From: Rhodospirillales bacterium
Lineage (GTDB): Bacteria; Pseudomonadota; Alphaproteobacteria; Rhodospirillales; Casp-alpha2
DNA length: 11,154 bases
Direction of reading: 5' to 3'
Assembly (NCBI GenBank): GCA_028282185.1
Contig: JANQIJ010000406.1
Location: 1-11,154 of the forward strand
A program made the translations under genes and the position numbers. Positions 1 to 5,926 of this stretch are shown here, one piece after another. Below the pieces are notes generated by a model, which saw only the letters and a list, made by a program, of their open reading frames with translations, was not told where the DNA came from and did not search any database. Each line of letters starts with the position of its first letter. Positions within the stretch are counted from its first letter, which is position 1.

Positions 1-169
1 GCACCCGGCGCAGGTTTTCCGCCGAGGAGGCGAAGCGGCCGAGATAATGCAGCGCCGCGTTCTCAAGGCCGTTCTTCGTTGCCTTGCGCGGGCCGCGCCG
101 CCGTTTCGCCCCATGGCCCTTCGCCGTCTTGGCGGCGCGCGGCGTATCGAATTCGTCTGGACAGGTCAT
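1..169 (-). CDS. recX: Regulatory protein RecX, N-terminal part (cut by window edge)
   Basis: Only the first 56 codons lie in the window; the gene continues past the left edge. RecX binds RecA filaments and modulates recombination and SOS activity in the cytoplasm. The visible protein starts MTCPDEFDTP and has a Lys/Arg-rich stretch (about residues 13-31). It then enters LENAALHYLGRFASSAENLR, which matches the start of the first three-helix repeat of alphaproteobacterial RecX. The ATG at 169 is chosen because AAGGAAC lies just upstream on the minus strand, at Shine-Dalgarno distance. The gene diverges from the permease with only 26 bp between the start codons. Its promoter must therefore overlap the first codons of the permease gene or lie further inside it. 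I see no convincing -35/-10 pair for it. The assignment rests on one short but characteristic motif. Confidence 0.8.
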   Translation of the reverse strand, partial: MTCPDEFDTPRAAKTAKGHGAKRRRGPRKATKNGLENAALHYLGRFASSAENLRRV

Positions 170-185
170 GGCCGTTCCTTATAAG
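158..185 (+). promoter_or_regulatory. Candidate sigma70-type promoter for the permease gene
   Basis: TGGACA (158-163, 5 of 6 to consensus) is followed after 16 bp by TATAAG (180-185, 5 of 6). Transcription would start near 192, only about 4 nt before the ATG at 196. The permease message would then be nearly leaderless, or translation would begin at a later ATG (256 or 322). The -35 lies inside the recX coding start. TTATAA is symmetric and could also serve the minus strand, but no -35 matches on that side. Pattern match only. Confidence 0.35.
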
Positions 186-195
186 CAGCGGGGTC

Positions 196-1092
196 ATGAC
201 TGACCAGCCATCCAAATCCGGGCCGATCGACGGCGCGGCGACGCCGACGACCGCGATGACGGCGGACGTCCCGACGACGGATGACGGCGCAACCTGGGCT
301 CAGGCCAGCGGGCCCAGACCCATGGGCGCGGTCAATTGGATCGGCCTGTGGACGCTTTATCTGCGCGAAGTCCGGCGCTTCGTAAAGGTCTATAGCCAGA
401 CCTTGATCGCGCCCCTGGTGACGACCCTGCTGTTCCTGGCGGTCTTCGCATTGGCGCTCGGCGGCGAGGACCGGCAGGTCGCCGGTCTGCCGTTCACGAC
501 CTTCCTGGCGCCCGGCCTGATCATGATGGCGATCGCTCAGAACGCTTTCGCCAATACCTCCAGTTCGGTGATCATTTCGAAGATCCAGGGCAACATCGTC
601 GACAGCCTGATGCCGCCCCTGAACGCTCATGAGTTGGTGTTCGGCTTCGCCATGGGCGGCATGACCCGGGGCATCGCCGTCGCCGGCGTGGTCTGGCTGG
701 CCATGGCGCTGATCCTCGACCTTGGGGTCCACAGTCTGGCTTTCGTTCTTTATCACGCGGTCATGGGCTCGTTGATGTTGTCGCTCCTTGGTCTTGCCGG
801 GGGTATCTGGTCGGAAAAATTCGACCACATCGCCGCCGTGACCAACTTCGTGATCACGCCTCTGTCGTTCCTGTCCGGGACCTTCTATTCGATCCAGCGC
901 CTGCCCGAAACCGCGCAGGTCGCGGCCCATTTGAACCCGTTCTTCTACATGATCGACGGCATCCGATACGGCTATCTGGGCCATGCGGACGGTCACCTGG
1001 GCGCGGGCCTGATCGTCATGGCGGCGATCAATCTGTTCCTTTGGGGGCTGTGCACCTGGATGTTCAAGACGGGCTACAAGCTGAAGGCGTAA
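196..1092 (+). CDS. ABC-2 type transporter permease
   Basis: A 298-residue inner-membrane permease of the ABC-2 class (NodJ/YadH type), which pairs with a separate ATPase to export drugs, polysaccharides or lipids. The substrate cannot be read from the sequence. After a polar, Thr/Pro-rich N-terminus of about 42 residues there is an amphipathic segment (LWTLYLREVRRF). Roughly six hydrophobic segments follow, with LIAPLVTTLLFLAVF first and LIVMAAINLFLWGLC last. Typical family features are the conserved FLAPGLIMMAI stretch, GNIVDSLMPPLNAHELV in the cytoplasmic loop, and PLSFLSGTFYSI followed by NPFFYMIDGIRYG near the C-terminus. The frame is open back to an ATG at 79, but that would overlap recX, so ATG 196 is preferred. 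ATG 256 and ATG 322 are alternatives and none has a strong ribosome site. No ATPase gene adjoins it: recX is on one side and argD on the other. Confidence 0.85.
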   Translation: MTDQPSKSGPIDGAATPTTAMTADVPTTDDGATWAQASGPRPMGAVNWIGLWTLYLREVRRFVKVYSQTLIAPLVTTLLFLAVFALALGGEDRQVAGLPFTTFLAPGLIMMAIAQNAFANTSSSVIISKIQGNIVDSLMPPLNAHELVFGFAMGGMTRGIAVAGVVWLAMALILDLGVHSLAFVLYHAVMGSLMLSLLGLAGGIWSEKFDHIAAVTNFVITPLSFLSGTFYSIQRLPETAQVAAHLNPFFYMIDGIRYGYLGHADGHLGAGLIVMAAINLFLWGLCTWMFKTGYKLKA

Positions 1093-1156
1093 ACGCCGCC
1101 GTTGTGTCCCGCCCGGTCCCAAAGGCAGGCGACCGCAAATCGTCACCCCGGGAAGA

Positions 1157-1185
1157 TTGACAACTCCCCGCCGGATAAGGATACT
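1157..1185 (+). promoter_or_regulatory. Candidate argD operon promoter
   Basis: A perfect -35 TTGACA (1157-1162), a 17-bp spacer and GATACT (1180-1185, 4 of 6 to TATAAT) give the best promoter match in the window. The predicted start is about 1191-1193, leaving a leader of about 95 nt before argD. It lies 64 bp after the permease stop, in non-coding sequence, and upstream of the terminator hairpin at 1212-1239. Reading TTG 1157 as an argD start would only add a non-homologous N-terminus. Confidence 0.55.
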
Positions 1186-1199
1186 TCGCGGCTTTCCTT

Positions 1200-1259
1200 A
1201 TGAAATACCCGAAGCCCCTTGGTTTCAGGGGCTTTTTTTATTCACCCGGCTTCGCCTGA
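1200..1259 (+). other. Possible 19-codon leader ORF spanning the terminator
   Basis: An ATG at 1200 opens a 19-residue frame (MKYPKPLGFRGFFYSPGFA) that ends at TGA 1257-1259. It begins just after the predicted transcription start and runs through the whole terminator hairpin. One Arg codon (AGG, 1227-1229) lies in the 3' arm. No Shine-Dalgarno sequence sits at proper distance; the nearest purine run is upstream of the predicted start. It may well be untranslated. It is recorded because of its position in the argD leader. Confidence 0.15.
1212..1239 (+). terminator. Intrinsic terminator between the promoter and argD
   Basis: AAGCCCCT (1212-1219) pairs perfectly with AGGGGCTT (1227-1234) across a 7-nt loop, and a run of seven T (1233-1239) follows. 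There is no T-run on the other side, so it works on the plus strand only. It could end the permease transcript (its stop is 120 nt upstream). It also lies about 20 nt downstream of the predicted argD transcription start, where it would act as an attenuator. GGCTT at 1190-1194 can pair with AAGCC at 1212-1216, which would break the terminator stem. Confidence 0.8.
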
Positions 1260-1266
1260 GAAGCCG
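1247..1266 (+). promoter_or_regulatory. Second leader hairpin before the argD ribosome site
   Basis: CGGCTTC (1247-1253) and GAAGCCG (1260-1266) form a perfect 7-bp stem with a 6-nt loop, directly between the terminator and the argD Shine-Dalgarno (AGGAG, 1275-1279). No T-run follows, so it is not a terminator by itself. The 3' arm AAGCCGC (1261-1267) is also complementary to GCGGCTT at 1188-1194, so alternative long-range pairing is possible. A function is not demonstrated. Confidence 0.35.
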
Positions 1267-1285
1267 CAGGCCAGAGGAGAGCGAA

Positions 1286-2497
1286 ATGATCACCGCCGTC
1301 ATGCCCAATTACGCGCGGACTGACTTCGCCCTGATCCGGGGCGAAGGCATGTACATCTGGGCGGATGACGGCCGACGTTTCCTCGACATGGGGGCGGGCA
1401 TCGCCGTCAACGGTCTGGGCCATTGTCACCCCCGCTTGGTCGCGGCGTTGCGTGACCAGGCGGGCCGGCTGTGGCACGCGTCGAACCTCTACCGCATCGC
1501 CGGCCAGGAGAAGGTCGCCGACCTGTTGGTTGCCCGTACCTTCGCCGATACCGTGTTCTTCAACAATTCCGGCGCCGAAGCGGTGGAAACGGCGATCAAG
1601 ATGGCCCGGCGCCATCATCACGACGGGGGCCGGCCCGAGCGATTCCGCATCCTGTCCTGCGAAGGCTCGTTCCACGGCCGTTCGCTGACCGACCTGGCGG
1701 CCGGATCGAACGAAGCCCACCGCGTCGGCTTCGGGCCCCTGCCGGAAGGATTTGATCACGTGCCGTTCGACAATCTGAACGCCTTGCGCGCCGCCGTCAC
1801 CGACGGCACGGCGGCGATTTTGGTCGAACCGGTTCAGGGCGAAGGCGGTATCCGTGCGGCCTCACCGGGGTTCCTCAAGGGCGTGCGCGAGATTTGCGAC
1901 GAATTCGGTTTGCTGATGGTCCTCGACGAAGTGCAAACCGGCAACGGCCGGACCGGCAGGCTTTATGCCCATGAATGGTCCGGTATCACGCCGGACATCC
2001 TGGCCACGGCCAAGGGCCTGGGCGGCGGGTTTCCGGTCGGTGCCGTGCTGGCGACCGAGGCCGCGGCGGCGCCGATGATCGCCGGCACCCATGGCTCGAC
2101 CTTCGGCGGCAATCCCCTGGCCATGGCGGCGGTCGGCGCCACGTTGGGAACGGTGTTGGAGCCGGGCTTCCTCGATCAGGTCAAGGACATGGCCCGCCTG
2201 CTTTGGAGCTGCCTGGCCGATGTCGTCGGCAACCATCCGGCGGTCTTGGCGGACGTTCGCGGCCAGGGGCTGATGGTCGGCATGCGTTGTGTCGATGGCG
2301 TCGAGAACGGCCGGTTGGTCGGCAAGATGATGGAGCACGGGGTCTTGACCGTGCCGGCGGGGGAGAACGTGGTCCGGATGTTGCCACCGTTGATCATCGA
2401 GGAAAGCCACATCGACGAGGCCGTCGCGGCGCTGGACCGAAGCTGCCGGGAAATTGCCCGGGACGCGGCGCCGACGGCCGGGGGAGGGACGATATGA
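1286..2497 (+). CDS. argD: Acetylornithine aminotransferase
   Basis: A class III PLP-dependent aminotransferase of 403 residues, normal for ArgD. It converts N-acetylglutamate 5-semialdehyde plus glutamate to N2-acetylornithine in arginine synthesis; some family members also act in lysine synthesis as succinyl-DAP aminotransferase. Visible marks are NNSGAEAVETAIKMAR (93-108, phosphate-cup Ser/Gly), the conserved HGRS near 130, VEPVQGEGG (180-188), LDEVQTGNGRTG (213-224, Asp214 contacting the pyridine nitrogen) and ATAKGLGGGFPVGA (240-253, with Lys243 as the PLP Schiff-base lysine). STFGGNPL follows at 271-278. ATG 1286 is chosen because AGGAG (1275-1279) is well placed and MITAVMPNYARTD is a typical ArgD start. 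Its stop overlaps the argF start (ATGA), implying translational coupling. The promoter/terminator leader upstream suggests regulated expression. Confidence 0.96.
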   Translation: MITAVMPNYARTDFALIRGEGMYIWADDGRRFLDMGAGIAVNGLGHCHPRLVAALRDQAGRLWHASNLYRIAGQEKVADLLVARTFADTVFFNNSGAEAVETAIKMARRHHHDGGRPERFRILSCEGSFHGRSLTDLAAGSNEAHRVGFGPLPEGFDHVPFDNLNALRAAVTDGTAAILVEPVQGEGGIRAASPGFLKGVREICDEFGLLMVLDEVQTGNGRTGRLYAHEWSGITPDILATAKGLGGGFPVGAVLATEAAAAPMIAGTHGSTFGGNPLAMAAVGATLGTVLEPGFLDQVKDMARLLWSCLADVVGNHPAVLADVRGQGLMVGMRCVDGVENGRLVGKMMEHGVLTVPAGENVVRMLPPLIIEESHIDEAVAALDRSCREIARDAAPTAGGGTI

Positions 2498-3438
2498 GCG
2501 AACCGCGTCATTTCCTTGACCTGGATCGAGTCGATCAGGAGACCTTGCGCCGGATCCTCGATCACGCCGCCGCCATGAAGGCGAGCCTTAAGGCGCGCGG
2601 CGGCAATGGCACCGGGGCTTCGGACGCGGCGATCCAGCCGCTTTCGGGCAAGACCCTGGTGATGATCTTTGAGAAGCCGTCGACCCGCACGCGGGTTTCG
2701 TTCGAAGTCGCTATTCAGCAACTGGGTGGCCAAGCGGTCGTCTTGTCCGGTTCGGAATCGCAGCTCGGCCGCGGCGAAACGGTGGCCGATACGGCGCGCG
2801 TGCTGTCACGCTATTGCGACGTCATCATGATCCGCACGGACGACCCTGAGAAGCTGCGCGAACTGGCGGAACACGCCGCGGTGCCGGTGATCAACGGCCT
2901 GACCGACACCTCCCACCCCTGCCAGATCATGGCCGACGTGATGACCTACGAAGAACACCGCGGCGCCATCACCGACCGGACCGTGGCCTGGGCCGGCGAC
3001 GGCAACAACGTGGCCCGGTCTTGGGTCCACGGCGCGGCCCGTTTCGGCTATCACCTGCGCTTGGCCTGCCCGGATGGCCTGACGCCGTCGCCGGCGGCGA
3101 TCGACTGGGCGCGGGGTCAGGGTGCCAGGGTCGATGTCATCGAAGACGCCCGGCGGGCGGTCAGCGGAGCCGATCTCGTGGTTACCGACACCTGGGTTTC
3201 CATGGGCGACAAGAACGTGGCCAACCGGCACAACATGCTCTTGCCTTATCGCGTCGACGCGGACTTGATGTCCCTGGCCGCGCCCGATGCCCTGTTTATG
3301 CATTGCCTGCCGGCGCACCGGGGGGAAGAGGTCACGGACGAAGTCATGGATGGCCCGCAATCGGTGGTCTGGGACGAGGCCGAGAACCGATTGCACGCGC
3401 AGAAAGGCATCCTTGCCTGGTGCCTGGGCGCATTCTAG
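2494..3438 (+). CDS. argF: Ornithine carbamoyltransferase
   Basis: A 314-residue OTCase, which makes citrulline from ornithine and carbamoyl phosphate in the cytoplasm. All family signatures are intact: STRTRVSFE (63-71, carbamoyl-phosphate site), HPCQ (141-144), an ornithine-binding DTWVSMG (232-238) and HCLPAHRG (270-277, the reactive-Cys loop). The N-terminus is that of the anabolic alphaproteobacterial type (HFLDLDRVD), with a somewhat long, Gly-rich spacer around residues 34-50 before the first signature. ATG 2494 overlaps the argD stop by 4 bp and is preceded by GGGGAGGGAC. The open frame further upstream is antisense-free shadow of argD. It is the second step-gene of the arginine operon; ArgD-ArgF pairing is common in alphaproteobacteria. 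Confidence 0.97.
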   Translation: MSEPRHFLDLDRVDQETLRRILDHAAAMKASLKARGGNGTGASDAAIQPLSGKTLVMIFEKPSTRTRVSFEVAIQQLGGQAVVLSGSESQLGRGETVADTARVLSRYCDVIMIRTDDPEKLRELAEHAAVPVINGLTDTSHPCQIMADVMTYEEHRGAITDRTVAWAGDGNNVARSWVHGAARFGYHLRLACPDGLTPSPAAIDWARGQGARVDVIEDARRAVSGADLVVTDTWVSMGDKNVANRHNMLLPYRVDADLMSLAAPDALFMHCLPAHRGEEVTDEVMDGPQSVVWDEAENRLHAQKGILAWCLGAF

Positions 3439-3446
3439 AGCGTGTC

Positions 3447-4235
3447 GTGTTTGACGAAGACGGCATCCGCGACCTGGAACGTCGCGCCGCGGATTGCTGG
3501 CCCGCGTTTCAAGAAGCCGATCTGGAGGGCTGGCGCCTGCGCTTCGCCGAGGGGGCCAGCCGGCGCGCAAATTCCGTGCTGGCCTTGTCCGAAACCGGCG
3601 AGACGCCCCTAGAGGCGCGGATCGACGCAGCCGAGGCCTATTACCGCCAACGAGATCTGCCCTGCCGGTTTCAAATCTCAGGCGGCGTTCGCCCGGGCGG
3701 CCTGGACGCCGCCTTGGAACGGCGCGGATACGGGATTGAGGGGCGGTCGCTGGTCATGCAGGCGCCTTTGAGCAGGTTGTTCGAAGCGGCGCCCCCGGCG
3801 GCGCGCTACGGCCCACCGGTGCGGTTGTTCAGCGGACCGTCCCGTGCCTGGTTCCGGGTGTTCGGCGAGGGTCTGGCCGAGGGCCGGGAACGGGGGCTCC
3901 GCTGTCGCCTGGCGGAAGGCCTACCGAAGCCCCGTGCCTATGCCGTTGTCGATGCGGGGATGGAACCCGCGGCCGTCGGCGCGGCGGTGCTGTCGGGGTC
4001 TTGGACGTTGATCCTCTGCATGGCGACCCGGCGTGGGTTCCGCAACCGGGGTCTCGCCTTGAGGGTCCTGAGTGCGCTCGCCAAATGGGCGGCGACCGGC
4101 CAACGCGGCGAAACCGGGGGCGCGTTTCTACAAGTGGAAGTCGACAACGGGCCGGCCCTGGCGCTTTATCACAAGGTCGGTTTCCAACCCGCGCATACCT
4201 ATTATTATCGAACCCAGAACGGGACCCCGGGATGA
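3447..4235 (+). CDS. GNAT-family N-acetyltransferase
   Basis: A 262-residue protein with a C-terminal GNAT fold that transfers acetyl from acetyl-CoA to an unknown amine. The acetyl-CoA loop is RNRGLA (199-204), fitting the Q/R-x-x-G-x-G/A motif A. It is followed by FLQVEVDNGPALALYHKVGF (227-246), the usual beta5/motif-B region. The N-terminal half carries GWRLRFAEGASRRANSV (28-44). I associate this element with two-part GNATs resembling mycobacterial Rv0428c (inference). The frame runs open from inside argF. The first start beyond the argF stop is GTG 3447, 8 nt after that stop, without a good Shine-Dalgarno; coupling to argF is likely. Its TGA overlaps ATG 4232 of a tiny frame. It is not a recognisable ArgA: it lacks the amino-acid-kinase domain and resembles neither short NAGS nor ArgJ. 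Confidence 0.85.
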   Translation: MFDEDGIRDLERRAADCWPAFQEADLEGWRLRFAEGASRRANSVLALSETGETPLEARIDAAEAYYRQRDLPCRFQISGGVRPGGLDAALERRGYGIEGRSLVMQAPLSRLFEAAPPAARYGPPVRLFSGPSRAWFRVFGEGLAEGRERGLRCRLAEGLPKPRAYAVVDAGMEPAAVGAAVLSGSWTLILCMATRRGFRNRGLALRVLSALAKWAATGQRGETGGAFLQVEVDNGPALALYHKVGFQPAHTYYYRTQNGTPG

Positions 4236-4252
4236 CCGTGGACATCGGATAA
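4232..4252 (+). other. Six-codon mini-ORF bridging the acetyltransferase and hslO
   Basis: ATG 4232 overlaps the acetyltransferase stop as ATGA and encodes MTVDIG before TAA at 4250-4252, two bases upstream of hslO ATG 4255. A ribosome ending the upstream gene could restart here and be delivered next to the hslO start, which has no clear Shine-Dalgarno of its own. This is geometry only and chance occurrence is quite possible. Confidence 0.2.
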
Positions 4253-4254
4253 CC

Positions 4255-5154
4255 ATGGACGACGTTGCGCCGCATTTGGACGATCACGTCCAACCCTTTC
4301 AGGTCGAAGCGCTCGGCGTCAGCGGTCGGGTGGTTCGTCTGGGCCCGGCCTTGGCCGCGGTCATCGATGCGCATGACTATCCGTCGCCGGTACGCGACCT
4401 TCTCGGCCAGACGGTCGCCCTGGCCGCGGCCTTGGCCAGCGCACTCAAGTACGACGGCGTGTTCACCTTGCAAATGCAAGGAGACGGTCCGGCCGGACTG
4501 ATGATGGCGGACGTCACCTCGGCCGGCGGAATCCGGGCTTATGCCCGGATCGACGCGGGTCGCTTGGCTGATGACCCAGGCGCGGGCGCGCCCGTGCCGG
4601 CGCTTTTGGGATCGGGACATATGGCGTTCACTGTCGATCAAGGACCGCAGACCGAGCGCTATCAGGGCATCACGGAATTGACCGGCGCCACCATGGCCGA
4701 TTGCGCCCATGCCTATTTCCGTCAATCGGAGCAACTGGAAACGGCGATCATGCTGGCCGCCCGCGGCGATGGACCTGCCGCCGCCGGGGCATTGATGATT
4801 CAACGGTTGCCCTTTTCCCCCGAACAGAGCGAGGAAGACGCGGCGGAGGCCTGGCGCCGGGCAGTCATCCTGATGAGCAGTTTGACCGCGTCGGAATTGC
4901 TCGACCCGGCTCTGGCGACCGACCGTCTATTGTATCGCCTGTACCATCAAGATGGAATCCGGGTGACCGCCGGCAGGCCGCTGTTCCAGTCCTGTCGCTG
5001 CACCCGTGAGCGGGTCGAGCGCACGTTGGCGTCGTTTCCCCGGGTCGAGGTCGAGGATATGGCGGAGAACGGAACCGTAAACGTCACTTGCGAGTTCTGC
5101 CGCAAGGAATATCTTTTTGACGAGGATCAGGTCGCGGCGCTTTACGCGGAGTGA
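4255..5154 (+). CDS. hslO: Hsp33 redox-regulated molecular chaperone
   Basis: A 299-residue Hsp33. This cytoplasmic holdase is kept inactive by a zinc-bound tetra-thiol centre and activated when oxidants form disulfides. The C-terminal switch is complete: CRC (Cys247, Cys249) and CEFC (Cys279, Cys282), spaced as in the family. The N-terminal substrate-binding domain is recognisable from LLGQTVALAAALASALKYDG (49-68), GPAGLMMADVTSAGGIRAYA (78-97) and YQGITEL followed by AHAYFRQSEQLET. ATG 4255 is the first in-frame start after the acetyltransferase stop (19-nt gap) and yields a normal N-terminus. Longer forms would read through the preceding gene. Ribosome binding looks weak, so expression may depend on coupling. 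It closes the argD-argF-GNAT-hslO run; its link to arginine synthesis is positional, not mechanistic. Confidence 0.95.
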   Translation: MDDVAPHLDDHVQPFQVEALGVSGRVVRLGPALAAVIDAHDYPSPVRDLLGQTVALAAALASALKYDGVFTLQMQGDGPAGLMMADVTSAGGIRAYARIDAGRLADDPGAGAPVPALLGSGHMAFTVDQGPQTERYQGITELTGATMADCAHAYFRQSEQLETAIMLAARGDGPAAAGALMIQRLPFSPEQSEEDAAEAWRRAVILMSSLTASELLDPALATDRLLYRLYHQDGIRVTAGRPLFQSCRCTRERVERTLASFPRVEVEDMAENGTVNVTCEFCRKEYLFDEDQVAALYAE

Positions 5155-5248
5155 AAACGTCCCGTGGCCAGAACGTTTGCAACGCGGCGAATAGAGATCA
5201 GGCCGGACGGACGGCCGGTTCGTCCCAAAGACAAAGAGAAGGTGCCCC

Positions 5249-5845
5249 ATGAAGCTCAGTGTTCGGATATGCGCATTGGCAATGGTTGCGGCCCTGGGAC
5301 TGACGGCCTGCGAGACGCCGGACCCAAGCCTGTCCTTGCCGCAGATCACGTTCCAGCATGCGCCGCCAATTTCCATGGCGGTGGCCGGGGTGGAAACCGT
5401 GACCGCCTATGCCGCCCCATTGGCCGCGCCCCATGTTGATCACCGCATGACGACGACCCCGGCCGCGGCGCTGTCGATTTGGGCGCGGGACCGCTTGCGC
5501 GCGACGGACAGCAGCGCGCCCGTACAGGCGCGTTTGACCATCGAACAGGCCCGGATGATCGAAACGCCCCTTGCCCGGACCCAGGGGATCAGGGGCGCCT
5601 TCACGACGGACCAATCCCATCGCTACGATCTGGAATTGAAGGCCACATTGGAGCTGATTGATGCCGCCGGACAGCGGCTTGGTCATGCCGGCGGCCGTGC
5701 GACACGCTCGCAGACGATGCCCGAAAACGCCAGTCTCAATGACCTGCAGGAGGCATGGTTCGAGATGATGGAAGCGGCGTTGCAGGATTTTGATCGGCAG
5801 ATGGAAGCCAACGTTCGGCGTTTCCTGGCGGCCTGGATCCGCTAG
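5249..5845 (+). CDS. Putative lipoprotein of unknown function
   Basis: A 198-residue protein with a classic lipoprotein signal peptide: MKLSVRICALAMVAALG and then lipobox LTAC, giving lipidated Cys21. The next residues (ETPD) put Glu at +2, which does not match the Asp inner-membrane retention signal of E. coli, so outer-membrane sorting via Lol is plausible. The mature part starts with a Pro-rich spacer, then an alternating hydrophobic/polar segment (ARLTIEQARMIE, and YDLELKATLELID, likely beta strands). It ends in an amphipathic helix (LQEAWFEMMEAALQDFDRQM). I do not recognise a family. ATG 5249 has GAGAAGG at good distance. It follows hslO by 94 bp, so it may be cotranscribed or have its own promoter; none is convincing. 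A GC hairpin terminates it. Homologues are probably confined to alphaproteobacteria (inference). Confidence 0.8.
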   Translation: MKLSVRICALAMVAALGLTACETPDPSLSLPQITFQHAPPISMAVAGVETVTAYAAPLAAPHVDHRMTTTPAAALSIWARDRLRATDSSAPVQARLTIEQARMIETPLARTQGIRGAFTTDQSHRYDLELKATLELIDAAGQRLGHAGGRATRSQTMPENASLNDLQEAWFEMMEAALQDFDRQMEANVRRFLAAWIR

Positions 5846-5846
5846 C

Positions 5847-5872
5847 GGCCGGCGTTTTCGCCGGCCTTGCTT
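5847..5872 (+). terminator. Hairpin between the convergent lipoprotein and kinase genes
   Basis: GGCCGGCG (5847-5854) pairs perfectly with CGCCGGCC (5859-5866) around a TTTT loop, then TTGCTT. It begins two bases after the lipoprotein stop. The T-tract is weak, but the 8-bp GC stem is strong. On the minus strand it lies about 60 nt beyond the kinase stop and lacks a U-run, though it may still slow transcription from that side. Confidence 0.65.
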
Positions 5873-5926
5873 GTCGCTCTTGTGCGCCGGGTGGTCTCGG
5901 ATGGCCGCATCCGGGGCCAGCGCGAG

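Noticed and set aside
166..1146. A 326-codon minus-strand frame opposite the permease
   Set aside because: Its translation is rich in His, Arg and Gln with no recognisable family, as expected for the reverse of a membrane protein gene. The plus strand has a coherent ABC-2 permease.
1157..1285. Extension of argD to TTG 1157 (43 extra residues)
   Set aside because: The added codons run through a promoter, a terminator and a hairpin. ATG 1286 has a good ribosome site and gives a normal ArgD N-terminus.
3829..4803. A 324-codon minus-strand frame across the acetyltransferase and hslO
   Set aside because: It spans the reverse of two well-supported genes and their junction, and no motif is seen in it.
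5155..5248. Short inverted repeat GGCCG...CGGCC between hslO and the lipoprotein gene
   Set aside because: Only a 5-bp stem and no T-run. It does not support a terminator, and no promoter pair was found in the gap.
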